DNA of 50,130 nucleotides from positions 1 through 50,130 of the forward strand of contig JADCFP010000041.1 in NCBI GenBank assembly GCA_020249465.1. Direction: 5' to 3'. Shown in pieces: positions 1 through 8,626 of this stretch. The translations under genes were made by a program, and so were the position numbers. How positions within the stretch are numbered: the stretch's first letter is position 1; the number at the start of each line of letters is the position of its first letter. The notes beneath the pieces are model-generated. The model did no database searches. It saw nothing but the letters and a program-made list of their open reading frames with translations, and was not told where the DNA came from. The stretch is from Roseomonas sp. (GTDB lineage: Bacteria; Pseudomonadota; Alphaproteobacteria; Acetobacterales; Acetobacteraceae).

Positions 1-708
1 CCGCTATTCCTGATCCCTCCCGCGCTGATGGTGCTGGTGCCGGTTGGCCTGATCCTGAAGCAACCCAATCTTGGCACCGCCTTGATCACTGCCATGAGTG
101 GCGCTGCGGTGTTTTGGGCGGCCGGCATGCGCTGGTGGAAATTCGCGCTGGTCGCGGGTGCAGCGGCTATTGCTGCCCCCATCGCCTATGATCATTTGCG
201 CGATTATCAGCGCGCGCGCATCACCACCTTTCTTGATCCGGAAAGCGATCCGCTTGGTGCGGGCTATAACATCATCCAATCCAAGATCGCGCTTGGGTCG
301 GGCGGCATGTCGGGCAAGGGCTTCCTGCAAGGCACGCAGGGGCATTTGAACTTCCTGCCGGAAAAGCAGACGGATTTCATCTTCACCCTGATCGCCGAGG
401 AATTCGGCTTCATCGGCGCTATGGCGACGCTGTTCATGCTGCTATCGGTAATTGTGTTCTGCTACATCGTCGCCTTCAGATCGCGCCATCAATTCGGCCG
501 GCTGCTCGCGATTGGGCTTGGCACCAATTTCTTCCTTTATGTGTTTGTGAATGTCGCCATGGTCACCGGCGCCATTCCGGTGGGCGGCGTGCCGCTGCCG
601 CTGATCAGCCATGGCGGTTCGGCCATGCTGACGGTGATGATCGGCTTCGGCCTTTTGCTGTCAGCCTATGTGCACCGAGACGCCGAATTGGGGCCCATGC
701 GTGAATAG
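1..708 (+). CDS. rodA: Peptidoglycan glycosyltransferase RodA (SEDS family), 5' end outside window
   Basis: SEDS-family membrane glycosyltransferase that polymerises lipid II during lateral wall growth. The reading frame is open from the first base, so only the C-terminal 235 residues are here. Visible family marks are KQPNLGTA near the start, a periplasmic stretch with RITTFLDPESDPLGAGYN and QSKIALGSGG, then LPEKQTDFIF and, near the end, GGVPLPLISHGGSAML. These match RodA/MrdB better than FtsW. Several hydrophobic segments follow one another. The stop TAG at 706-708 overlaps the likely GTG start of the next gene by eight bases. The usual partner genes (mreBCD, mrdA) would lie to the left, outside the window. 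Confidence 0.93.
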   Translation, partial: PLFLIPPALMVLVPVGLILKQPNLGTALITAMSGAAVFWAAGMRWWKFALVAGAAAIAAPIAYDHLRDYQRARITTFLDPESDPLGAGYNIIQSKIALGSGGMSGKGFLQGTQGHLNFLPEKQTDFIFTLIAEEFGFIGAMATLFMLLSVIVFCYIVAFRSRHQFGRLLAIGLGTNFFLYVFVNVAMVTGAIPVGGVPLPLISHGGSAMLTVMIGFGLLLSAYVHRDAELGPMRE

Positions 709-2995
709 CGCGCGGCTGCTGCTGGCTTGGGTGTTGGCCGGGCTGGTGGCGGGCATCGTGCTGCATCTTTCGGGCAATACCGCCTACGCCACCATCGCCT
801 GGGCCGCGGCTTCGCTGCCGGTTGCGCTGCATGTCGCCCTTGGCGTGCTGCGCTCATTGCTCGGTGGGCGGCTTGGCGTGGATGTGATCGCGCTATTCTC
901 CATCCTGGGCGCCTTGGCGCTGGATGAGGCCGCTGCCGCCGCCGTGATTGCGTTGATGGTCGCGGGTGGCGAGGCTTTGGAAGCCTGGGCGGAGGGCCGC
1001 GCGCAAGGGGCCCTGACCGATCTTCTGGCGCGCGCCCCGCGCGGTGCCGCGCGCATCAGCAATGGCGAAATCAGCGAAATCACCTTGGATGCCATCACGC
1101 CCGGTGATCTGCTGCTGGTCCGCCCGGGAGAAACAGTCCCCGCCGATGGCACGCTGGAAGATGCTGGCGCGACGCTGGATGAAAGCATGCTGACCGGCGA
1201 ACCCCTGCCCGTTTCGCTGGCACAAGGTGCAAGGCTGCGGAGCGGTGCGGTGAATGCCGGCGGCGCCTTTCGCATGCAGGCCAGCGCGGGGGCTGCGGGC
1301 AGCACCTATGCCGCCATCATTCGACTGACCCAGGCGGCAGCGCAATCGCGCGCGCCGCTCGTGCGGCTCGCGGATCGTTGGGCGATTGCCTTCATCATTC
1401 TGACCTGTTGCGTCGCTGGCGCGGCCTGGTTGATCTCAGGCGACCCGCGCCGCGCGCTGGCGGTGCTGGTGGTGGCAACCCCCTGCCCGCTTATTCTCGC
1501 CGCGCCCATTGCGCTGGTTGCGGGCATTGGTCGCGCGGCACGGCGCGGCATTGTTGTGAAGGGCGGCGCCGCGCTGGAACGGCTCGCGCGCATTCGCACG
1601 GTGATTTTTGACAAGACCGGCACGCTGACCCCCGGTCGGCCGAGGCTGGCGGGGATCGAGGCAGACCCAGCGCTTGGTCGCGATGCGGCGCTGCGTCTCG
1701 CGGCTTCACTCGCACAGGCATCGACCCATCCGGTTTCGGTCGCACTCGTTGCCGCCGCCCGTGCGCGCGGCTTTGACCTGCCCGTACCCGAAAGCGTGGA
1801 GGAAACCCCAGGCGGTGGCCTCTCTGGCATGGTGGAGGGCAAGGTGCTGACCCTCGGCAGTGAGGGTTTTTTGATCGGCCAAGGCATGGGCCCGGAAAAC
1901 GGGCTTTTCGCCGCAGCCTTGGTAAGCGCCGCCGGTTCGGTCGGCTGGCTGGCGGTGGAAAGGCGCGCAGCGGCGGCCTTCATCATGGCCGATGGGCTCC
2001 GCGAAGAAGCCCCGCGCGCTGTGCGGGCACTCCGCCGGCTTGGTATTGCGCGCATTCTGATGGTGACCGGGGACCGCGGCGCCGCCGCCACACCGATTGC
2101 CGCTGCGCTTCGCCTGGATGCCATGCTGGCGGACCGCGATCCGGAAGGAAAGCTGATCGCGCTCAAGGCCGAGGCCACGAACGGCCCGGTCGCCATGGTG
2201 GGTGATGGCGTGAATGACGCGCCGGTGCTGGCCGCCGCTGATGTCGGCATTGCCATGGGCGCGCATGGCACCGCTGCCGCGGCTGAAGCGGGTGATGTCG
2301 TGCTGCTTGCTGATCGGCTGGACCGTGCGGCGGAAGCGATTGCCATTGCCCGCCGCGCGCGGCGCATTGCGCTGCAAGCGATTTTGCTCGGCATGGGGTT
2401 GTCGCTGCTGGCCATGGTGGCGGCGGCTTTCGGGTGGCTGAGCCCACTCGCCGGCGCACTGCTACAGGAAGCGATCGATGTCGCGGCCATCCTTTACGCT
2501 TTGCGCGCCCTTTTGCCCGGTGATGACGCCGTGGCGCGATTGTCTGGCGAAGCCGGGCTTTCCGAGCGCGTGGCCGAACATGCCGGGCTGCGTGACCTGG
2601 CGGAGGCATTGCGCGGCGCGGGTGAGACACTCCATGAAGGCCCCGCGCAGCTTGCCGAATTGCGCGCGCTTGAACGCCGCCTGCGGGAGGAATTGCTGCC
2701 GCATCAGGCCGCCGAGGAAAGCGCGCTTTACCCCGAAGCCGCCGCGCGGTTGGGTGGGCAGGACCCGCTCGGGGTATTGCTGCGCATGCATACCGAAATC
2801 GAGGGGCTGGCGGATCGCTTTTCCACCCTGCTGCCGCTTGCCGAAGCACCGGGCGGCTTTGCCGAGGTGGCGCCGGCGCTCAGGCGCACCCTATTCGCGC
2901 TGGAGGCTTTACTCGCGCTTCATCTGACGGCGGAGGAGGAAGCCTTGGCCGGCCTGACGGGGCCCGAGGCAGAGGCCGTGCATTCCCCTCGCTAA
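701..2995 (+). CDS. P1B-5-type metal-transporting P-type ATPase with C-terminal hemerythrin domain
   Basis: Membrane pump of about 764 residues exporting a transition metal; Ni and Fe are known substrates for the P1B-5 group, e.g. rhizobial Nia. I chose GTG at 701, which overlaps the rodA stop and has GGGG seven bases upstream; an ATG at 668 is in frame. No N-terminal HMA domain. The membrane metal motif is TPCP (about residues 260-263), not CPC or SPC. The phosphorylation motif DKTGT starts near residue 304, the actuator motif reads LTGEP, and GDGVNDAP lies near 500. From about 610 the protein continues as a four-helix hemerythrin-like domain with candidate di-iron ligands H627, H645, H668, H697 (HTEIE) and H741 (HLTAEEE). 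TPCP plus a hemerythrin tail is the P1B-5 architecture. The next gene is a VIT-type transporter, which supports iron or a related metal. Metal specificity is inferred. Confidence 0.88.
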   Translation: MNSARLLLAWVLAGLVAGIVLHLSGNTAYATIAWAAASLPVALHVALGVLRSLLGGRLGVDVIALFSILGALALDEAAAAAVIALMVAGGEALEAWAEGRAQGALTDLLARAPRGAARISNGEISEITLDAITPGDLLLVRPGETVPADGTLEDAGATLDESMLTGEPLPVSLAQGARLRSGAVNAGGAFRMQASAGAAGSTYAAIIRLTQAAAQSRAPLVRLADRWAIAFIILTCCVAGAAWLISGDPRRALAVLVVATPCPLILAAPIALVAGIGRAARRGIVVKGGAALERLARIRTVIFDKTGTLTPGRPRLAGIEADPALGRDAALRLAASLAQASTHPVSVALVAAARARGFDLPVPESVEETPGGGLSGMVEGKVLTLGSEGFLIGQGMGPENGLFAAALVSAAGSVGWLAVERRAAAAFIMADGLREEAPRAVRALRRLGIARILMVTGDRGAAATPIAAALRLDAMLADRDPEGKLIALKAEATNGPVAMVGDGVNDAPVLAAADVGIAMGAHGTAAAAEAGDVVLLADRLDRAAEAIAIARRARRIALQAILLGMGLSLLAMVAAAFGWLSPLAGALLQEAIDVAAILYALRALLPGDDAVARLSGEAGLSERVAEHAGLRDLAEALRGAGETLHEGPAQLAELRALERRLREELLPHQAAEESALYPEAAARLGGQDPLGVLLRMHTEIEGLADRFSTLLPLAEAPGGFAEVAPALRRTLFALEALLALHLTAEEEALAGLTGPEAEAVHSPR

Positions 2996-3028
2996 ACCAC
3001 TCGCTTCTGCGCTAAAGCCTACTTTGAG

Positions 3029-3784
3029 ATGAGCACGCAGCCCCCCGAATCCGAAGCGCCCAGCCGCGACGGGCTATGGCCCATGCCGCCCGGCCCGCCG
3101 CATGAGGAACGCCATTTCACGCAGAATGAGGTGGTGCGCGATCTGGTGATTGGCACCGCCGATGGCCTGACCGTGCCCTTTGCGCTGGCAGCCGCCTTGT
3201 CAGGCGCGGTCGCGGCCAATCCGCTGATTGTCACCGCGGGCCTTGCGGAAATAGCGGCCGGCTGCGTTGCGATGGGGCTTGGCGGGTATCTGGCCGCGCG
3301 CACAGAGGCCGAGCATTTCACCGCCGAACGCAAGCGCGAAGAAGAGGAAACCGAAATCTACCCGGATCGCGAACGCTGGGAAGTGGCCGCCATCCTGCAT
3401 CGCTATGGCGTGCGCGGCGATGCCTTGCGCGCGGCAGTCGATAGCATCTGCGCCGATAAGCGCCGCTGGGTGGATTTCATGATGCGCTTCGAATTGGATT
3501 TGAAGGAACCGCAGCCCGATCGCGCGGCATGGTCAGCCATCACCATTGGCGGGGCTTATGTGGTGGGCGGGTTATTGCCGCTTTCACCCTATATGCTGCT
3601 GGACAGCACGCATCAGGCTTTGGTGATTTCCGCCTGCATTACCGGCGTGGCGCTAGCGGGGTTTGGTTGGCTGAAGGCGAAGGCAACCGGCCTGCCCGCG
3701 ACACGCGGCGCGGTGCAGACGTTGTTCATTGGCGGTCTTGCTGCGGGTGTTGCGTATACGGTGGCGAAGCTGGTGGGCGGCTAA
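3029..3784 (+). CDS. VIT1/CCC1 family iron/manganese transporter
   Basis: 251-residue membrane protein of the VIT1/CCC1 family, which moves Fe2+ or Mn2+ across membranes. A soluble, proline-rich N-terminus of about 40 residues is followed by the typical first helix (VVRDLVIGTADGLTVPFALAAALSG). Next come the family's second segment (GLAEIAAGCVAMGLGGYLAARTE), a charged cytoplasmic stretch rich in Glu (residues 95-150, likely the metal-binding domain), and three more hydrophobic segments. The gene starts 33 bases after the P-type ATPase and probably shares its transcript. It ends 10 bases before a convergent hydrolase gene. I infer a joint role in iron or manganese balance; direction of transport cannot be read from sequence. 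Confidence 0.85.
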   Translation: MSTQPPESEAPSRDGLWPMPPGPPHEERHFTQNEVVRDLVIGTADGLTVPFALAAALSGAVAANPLIVTAGLAEIAAGCVAMGLGGYLAARTEAEHFTAERKREEEETEIYPDRERWEVAAILHRYGVRGDALRAAVDSICADKRRWVDFMMRFELDLKEPQPDRAAWSAITIGGAYVVGGLLPLSPYMLLDSTHQALVISACITGVALAGFGWLKAKATGLPATRGAVQTLFIGGLAAGVAYTVAKLVGG

Positions 3785-3794
3785 GCCGCGCCCC

Positions 3795-5039
3795 TCACAA
3801 GGCGCGATTGGCCCGCGCCACCACCGCTTCAAACAGCACCTGACAACCGGCCTCAGCCTCCTCCGGCATGATGCTTTCCGCTTCATTATGCGAAAGCCCA
3901 TCCTTGCAGGGCGTGAAGATCATGGCGGTTGGCACGGAACGCGCGACATAAACCGCATCATGCCCGGCGCCCGAGATGATGTCGCGCGCGGGCAAGCCAA
4001 GGCGTTTCGCAGCCTGACGCACCAGATCAACGCAGGAAGGATCGAAGGGTTGCGCGGGGATGCGGAACAGCTCGGTCAATTCCAGCTTGCAGCCATTGGC
4101 TTCGACAAGCTTCCGCGCTTCTTCTGGAAAGCTCTCCGCAAGACCCTGGATTTGCGCATCCGATGGGTGGCGGAATTCCACGCTGAAGCGCACTTCGCCC
4201 GGCACCACGTTACGGCTGGCGGGCAGCACCTGCAGAAAGCCGACCGTGCCGCGGCCATCCTCACCACGCGCGCGCATCAGCGCGTCAACACGCTCAATCA
4301 CGCGTGCGGCGGCGACCAGCGCATCGCGCCGCGCGGAAGGCGGCGTGGTGCCGGCGTGGCTATCCTGCCCGAGGATCACCGCATCATACCAAACCTGCGC
4401 CTGAGCGCCGGTCACGATGCCAATCTGCTTGCCTTCGCGTTCCAGGATCGGGCCCTGTTCGATATGCAATTCGAAATAAGCATCCGCCGGAAAGGGCGCG
4501 GCCTTATGCGGGCCCTTATAGCCGATGGCATCAAGCGCTTCGCCAACACTCACGCCATCCACATCGCGCAGGCTATAGGCTTTTTCCTGCGTATAGATGC
4601 CGGCCCAAACGCCGCTACCCATCAGCGAATGGCCGAAGCGGCTGCCTTCCTCATCGGTCCAATTCACCAATTCGATGGGCGCTTCGGTGGTGATGTTCAG
4701 ATCATTCAGGCTCCTCATTACCTCAAGCCCCGCAATCACGCCAAGCGCGCCGTCAAACTTGCCGCCGGTCGGCTGGCTATCAAGGTGGCTGCCAAGCAGC
4801 ACGGGCAGGCGCTTGGGATCACGGCCTTCGCGGCGGGCGAACATATTGCCGATGGAATCAACGCGCACCGTCAGGCCAAGCGCCTCGCACCAGCCGCGAA
4901 AGCGATCCCGCCCGGCCTTGTCCACATCGGTCAGCGTCAGGCGCTTCACGCCGCCCTTGGGGGTGGCGCCGATTTCGGCCATGGTCATCAGACTATCCCA
5001 CAGGCGCTTGCCATCAATGCGCTGATTCGTGCCGCTCAT
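3795..5039 (-). CDS. M20-family amidohydrolase (allantoate amidohydrolase / N-carbamoyl-L-amino acid hydrolase type)
   Basis: 414-residue cytoplasmic metallohydrolase of the Zn-dependent hydantoinase/carbamylase group, which removes carbamoyl or ureido nitrogen from allantoate, ureidoglycine or N-carbamoyl amino acids. Metal ligands are recognisable: H85 in GSHLDSQ, D96 in GGKFDG, E130/E131 in NWTDEEGSRF and H192 in ELHIEQGP, with a further His in SGAGHDA near residue 370. Length is normal for the family. It sits 68 bases downstream of an orphan ModA-like binding protein on the same strand. Urate-pathway genes (puuD, uraH) occur 21 kb away, so allantoate is a fair guess, but carbamoyl amino acids cannot be excluded. 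Confidence 0.87.
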   Translation of the reverse strand: MSGTNQRIDGKRLWDSLMTMAEIGATPKGGVKRLTLTDVDKAGRDRFRGWCEALGLTVRVDSIGNMFARREGRDPKRLPVLLGSHLDSQPTGGKFDGALGVIAGLEVMRSLNDLNITTEAPIELVNWTDEEGSRFGHSLMGSGVWAGIYTQEKAYSLRDVDGVSVGEALDAIGYKGPHKAAPFPADAYFELHIEQGPILEREGKQIGIVTGAQAQVWYDAVILGQDSHAGTTPPSARRDALVAAARVIERVDALMRARGEDGRGTVGFLQVLPASRNVVPGEVRFSVEFRHPSDAQIQGLAESFPEEARKLVEANGCKLELTELFRIPAQPFDPSCVDLVRQAAKRLGLPARDIISGAGHDAVYVARSVPTAMIFTPCKDGLSHNEAESIMPEEAEAGCQVLFEAVVARANRAL

Positions 5040-5107
5040 GTTCTGCTTATCCTTGGCTTGATGTCGACCTGCCTTTGGCGCGCGAAACGCCCCCTGTCCA
5101 GAGGGCG

Positions 5108-5863
5108 TCAGCCCACCGCGAAACCGGCGGCGCGAAAGCGTGCTTGGCCTTCGGGGCCAGTGAGCGCGGCCAGCAAGCCGCGCGCGCCTTCAGCATCCGC
5201 CGCGCCAGTCGCAACAGCGCCGACATAGGGTGTGACAAGCTGCGCCGTATCCGGCAGCGGCCCGACCAGCGCGGCCCCCGGCACGGCGATGATTTCGCTG
5301 ATTTGCGAAAGGGCCATGGCCGCGCGGCCTTCCGCGACGGCCCCCACCGCCGCACCCCCGCCGGGGAAGACCAGCACGCGGCCACGCAGCGCCTCCACCA
5401 ACCCCAGCCTTTCGATCAGCCGCGCCGCATGGCTGCCTGCGGTGGCGCCCGTGGCGGGATCGGAATGGGCGATGACTGGTGCCGCGAGGATGGCCGCCCG
5501 CAGCGCCGCTTCCGTGCTGATATCGGGCCGCGCCGCGCCCCGGGGTACCGCGACGCCGATCAGCATGCGGCCCAATTCGCGCGCGCTGGCGGCTTCAACC
5601 AGGCCAGCACCCGCGAGCGCCGAGATTTGCGCCGCGCTATTCAACACCAGATCGGCGGCTTCCCCGTCCCGCAGCCGGCGCGCCACCACGCCAGCATTGG
5701 CGGTTTGCAGCGCCACTGCCCGCCCGGTACGCGCCGTGAAGGCCACCGCAATATCCTGGGCAGAGGCTGCAACCGCGCCGGTCCCCAGCACCCTCAAGGG
5801 CGCGGCCTGGGCCAGCGCGGGCATGGGCAGTGCAAGGGCTGCAAATAACGCGCGGCGTTGCAT
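5108..5863 (-). CDS. ModA-like periplasmic substrate-binding protein (orphan)
   Basis: 251-residue secreted protein with a short signal peptide (MQRRALFAALALPMPALAQA). The mature start (LRVLGTGAVAASAQDIAVAF) and later TGATAGSH and LSQISEI patterns resemble the molybdate-type (ModA) extracellular binding fold. The ATG at 5863 is chosen because the signal peptide begins there; ATGs slightly upstream would add an unlikely leader. No modB or modC permease genes adjoin it, so it is an orphan binding protein. Its ligand need not be molybdate: many ModA relatives in this group of bacteria lack transporter partners. It may be co-transcribed with the downstream M20 hydrolase. Confidence 0.75.
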   Translation of the reverse strand: MQRRALFAALALPMPALAQAAPLRVLGTGAVAASAQDIAVAFTARTGRAVALQTANAGVVARRLRDGEAADLVLNSAAQISALAGAGLVEAASARELGRMLIGVAVPRGAARPDISTEAALRAAILAAPVIAHSDPATGATAGSHAARLIERLGLVEALRGRVLVFPGGGAAVGAVAEGRAAMALSQISEIIAVPGAALVGPLPDTAQLVTPYVGAVATGAADAEGARGLLAALTGPEGQARFRAAGFAVG

Positions 5864-5929
5864 CTTCAGGCCCCCCATGTGCATCTTACGCGCCTGTTCT
5901 AACCCATGCCTGCCCCCAGGAGAAACTCC

Positions 5930-6715
5930 ATGGCTCATGCGCTTGAAAGCTCTAGCCCTGCCATTTTGCGCAATTCCGAATTGGATGCGGAAGCCGTGCG
6001 CGCCGCGCGGGTTGATCTCGCTGCCTGTTTTCGCATGGCGGCGCGGCTTGGCCTGCATGAGGGGATTTGCAACCACTTCTCCTTCGTGGTGCCGGGGCGC
6101 GATGATCTATTCCTGGTGAACCCCTATGGCTGGGCATTTTCGGAAATCACCGCATCGCGCCTGCTAGTCTGCGATTTCAAGGGCAATGTGGTGGCGGGCG
6201 ATGGCGTGCCGGAAGCGACCGCCTTCTACATCCATGCGCGCATGCACCTGAACAAGCCGCGCGCCAAGGCAGCGTTTCACACGCATATGCCGAACGCCAC
6301 CGCCCTTGCCATGCTTGAAGGCCCGCCCTTGGTTTGGGCCGGGCAAAGCGCGCTCAAATTCTATGGCCGCACCCTGGTAGATGAGGATTACAATGGCCTT
6401 GCCCTGGATGAGAGTGAGGGTGACAGGATCGCCGCTTCGATCGGTGATGCCGATATCGTCTTCATGAAAAACCACGGCGTCATGGTGGTGGGGGCGAACA
6501 TCGCCGAAGCCTGGGATGATCTTTACTATCTGGAACGTGCGGCGGAAGCGCAGCGCCTGGCGATGGGCACGGGGCGCAAACTTAAGCCCGTGCCGGCCGA
6601 GATCGCCGCGCGCACCTATGCGCAAATGCGCGAAGGGGATCGTGAAAGTGCCAGGCTGCATCTGGAAAGCATCAAGCGCATCCTGACGCGTGAAGAGCCG
6701 GATTTCATGCATTGA
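5930..6715 (+). CDS. Class II aldolase/adducin family protein
   Basis: 261-residue soluble protein of the class II aldolase/adducin fold, zinc-dependent enzymes that cleave or epimerise sugar phosphates or similar hydroxy-acids. The zinc ligands are visible as H117 and H119 in FHTHMPNATAL and H182 in KNHGVMVVG. The stretch RLGLHEGICNHFSFVVPG is the family's N-terminal signature. ATG 5930 is preferred over ATG 5906 because AGGAG lies about eight bases before it. The stop overlaps a TTG start of a DMT transporter, so the two are translationally coupled. The exact substrate cannot be told from sequence. Confidence 0.88.
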   Translation: MAHALESSSPAILRNSELDAEAVRAARVDLAACFRMAARLGLHEGICNHFSFVVPGRDDLFLVNPYGWAFSEITASRLLVCDFKGNVVAGDGVPEATAFYIHARMHLNKPRAKAAFHTHMPNATALAMLEGPPLVWAGQSALKFYGRTLVDEDYNGLALDESEGDRIAASIGDADIVFMKNHGVMVVGANIAEAWDDLYYLERAAEAQRLAMGTGRKLKPVPAEIAARTYAQMREGDRESARLHLESIKRILTREEPDFMH

Positions 6716-7587
6716 ATTCTGCCGCCACCCAGCGCGGCTTATTGTTGCTGGTGATCACGACCGTCGGCTGGGGGATGAATTGGCCGGCGATGAAAGTGCT
6801 GCTGGCCGAATTGCCGCCGCTGACGACCCGCGCGATTGGCGGCGGGCTTGGCTTTCTGGTGCTGCTGGCCGTGACGCTTCTGCAAAAGGAAAGTCTTGCC
6901 GTGCCACGCGCAATTTGGGGCAGGCTCACGCTTATTTCGCTGCTGAATGTCACGGCCTGGATGGGGATGGCGAGTTTTTCGCTGCTGTGGCTGGCAGCAT
7001 CGGAAGCGACGATCATTTGCTACACCATGCCGGTTTGGGCTGCGGTTTTTGCCTGGATTATTCTTGGGGAAAAGCCAAGCCTTGCGCGTGTATTGGCGCT
7101 GGTGCTGGCGCTATCGGGCCTGGTTTATCTGGTGCTGGGCAAGGGGCTTGATCTTGGCTTGGCGAAACTACCCGGCGTTGCCTTGGGCTTGGGCTCGGCG
7201 GTGCTGTTCGCACTTGGCACCGTGCTGACCAAACGCATGCCGCTTGGCCTGCCGCCATCAAGTTCCGTTGCCTGGCAGGTGGGCATTGGTGTGGCGCCGC
7301 TATTCATCGCCGCGATGATTTTCGACCCGCTCGATTTCAGCCATGTTTCGGGTTTGGGCATTGGGCTGCTGATTTATGGCGGCGTTTTCGCGCTTGGGCT
7401 TTGCTATCTTTCCTGGTTCGGCGCACTGAAAATGCTGCCCGCATCGCTTGCCTCACTTGGCACGGTCATCACGCCCGTGGTCGGTGTGGTGGGTGCCGCG
7501 CTGTTCCTGGGCGAGCCCTTTGGCTTCCGCGAAATTCTGGCACTGACCCTGGTATTATCGGGCGTGGTGCTGGCAGTCCGGGGCTGA
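6712..7587 (+). CDS. DMT-superfamily (EamA/RhaT) transporter
   Basis: 291-residue inner-membrane transporter with about ten hydrophobic segments arranged as two EamA repeats. The first begins LLLVITTVGWGMNWPAMKVLL and the second lies around GVALGLGSAVLFALGTVLTK. EamA proteins export metabolites or amino acids, or take up sugars. The start is TTG within TTGA, sharing bases with the aldolase stop, so translation is coupled. I infer that it moves a substrate or product of the aldolase. It ends five bases before the convergent TTT receptor gene. Confidence 0.88.
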   Translation: MNSAATQRGLLLLVITTVGWGMNWPAMKVLLAELPPLTTRAIGGGLGFLVLLAVTLLQKESLAVPRAIWGRLTLISLLNVTAWMGMASFSLLWLAASEATIICYTMPVWAAVFAWIILGEKPSLARVLALVLALSGLVYLVLGKGLDLGLAKLPGVALGLGSAVLFALGTVLTKRMPLGLPPSSSVAWQVGIGVAPLFIAAMIFDPLDFSHVSGLGIGLLIYGGVFALGLCYLSWFGALKMLPASLASLGTVITPVVGVVGAALFLGEPFGFREILALTLVLSGVVLAVRG

Positions 7588-7592
7588 ACGCG

Positions 7593-8567
7593 TCAGTTGC
7601 GCGGCACGTTCAGCTTGCTCAGGATCGGGCGCCATTGCGTATCGGATTGGCGCAGGAAATCGCTGAAATCCTCGGGCGACCCGCCAGCCAGGAATTGGCC
7701 TTCCGTGATCAGTCTTTCGCGAATGCGCTGATCTTTCAGCGCTTCATTTGCGGCGGCATTTACGCGCTGCACCATATCCGCCGGCGTACGCGCCGGGGCG
7801 AGCAGCCCAAACCAGCTCAATACGTCAAGACCAGGGGCGAATTCCGCAATGGAAGGCACATCCGGCGTTGATTCAATCCGCCGCGCGCTGGTCCAGGCAA
7901 TCAACCTGCCGCGCCCATCACGATGCACGGGCTGCGCCGTGCCGCCTGATACCACCAGCACATCAAGATCACCCGCCATGAAGGCCGCAAGCTGGGCGGA
8001 ATCGCCACGATAGGTGACATCCTGCATGGTAATGCCCAGCCGTTCCATCACCATCAGCATGGCAACATTCGTGAGCGTTGTCGGTCCATTGGTGCCATAG
8101 GTCATTTGCCCTGGCCGCGCCTTGGCGGCCGCAACCCAGCCCGGTACATCCGCCGCACCGCCGCGCATTTGCGTAATGATGCCGAAGGGAAAAGTGGTGG
8201 CCAGCATTACCGGTGCGAAATCTTCCAGCTTATAGGGAAGATTGGGCACGATCACGGGATTGATGGTGAGCGTGGTCCCCGCAGCCATCAACAGCGTATG
8301 GCCATCAGGCCGCGCGCGCGCCACGAATTCAGCGCCGATGATGGTATTGGCGCCGGCGCGATTTTCCACCTGCACTGGCTGGCCCAGCAAGGCTGTCATG
8401 CGTTCGGCCAATAGGCGGCTCACGATATCCGTGCTGCCACCGGGCGCGAAGGGAACGACAATGGTGATGGGTCGCGGCGCCGCCCCACCCTGCGCCAAAG
8501 CGGGGCTGGTCAGCCTAAGCGCGGCCAAACCAGCAAGCAAGGGGCGACGTGCGATATGATCAGCCAT
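7593..8567 (-). CDS. Tripartite tricarboxylate transporter (Bug family) substrate-binding protein
   Basis: 324-residue periplasmic receptor of the Bug/TctC family that binds carboxylates. ATG 8567 has a GGAGGAAA ribosome site and begins a signal peptide ending in SPALAQ. The Bug signature follows: ITIVVPFAPGGSTDIVSRLLAERM, then VENRAGANTIIGAEFVARA, and near the end LAPARTPADMVQRVNAAANEAL. No TctA/TctB membrane subunits adjoin it, as is usual for the many orphan receptors in Roseomonas-like and Burkholderiales genomes. Convergent with the DMT gene. Ligand unknown. Confidence 0.92.
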   Translation of the reverse strand: MADHIARRPLLAGLAALRLTSPALAQGGAAPRPITIVVPFAPGGSTDIVSRLLAERMTALLGQPVQVENRAGANTIIGAEFVARARPDGHTLLMAAGTTLTINPVIVPNLPYKLEDFAPVMLATTFPFGIITQMRGGAADVPGWVAAAKARPGQMTYGTNGPTTLTNVAMLMVMERLGITMQDVTYRGDSAQLAAFMAGDLDVLVVSGGTAQPVHRDGRGRLIAWTSARRIESTPDVPSIAEFAPGLDVLSWFGLLAPARTPADMVQRVNAAANEALKDQRIRERLITEGQFLAGGSPEDFSDFLRQSDTQWRPILSKLNVPRN

Positions 8568-8626
8568 GAGCCATTTCCTCCCGACATCAGCGGCTTTGAG
8601 CGCCACCAACTTAATTCGCAAAAAGT

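Noticed and set aside
1306-2490. 394-codon open frame on the minus strand within the P-type ATPase
   Set aside because: Ser/Ala/Arg-rich product typical of antisense frames in GC-rich DNA; the plus strand encodes a complete, motif-bearing ATPase.
3729-5228. 499-codon plus-strand frame over the M20 hydrolase
   Set aside because: It has no domain pattern and lies opposite a gene with all metal ligands in place.
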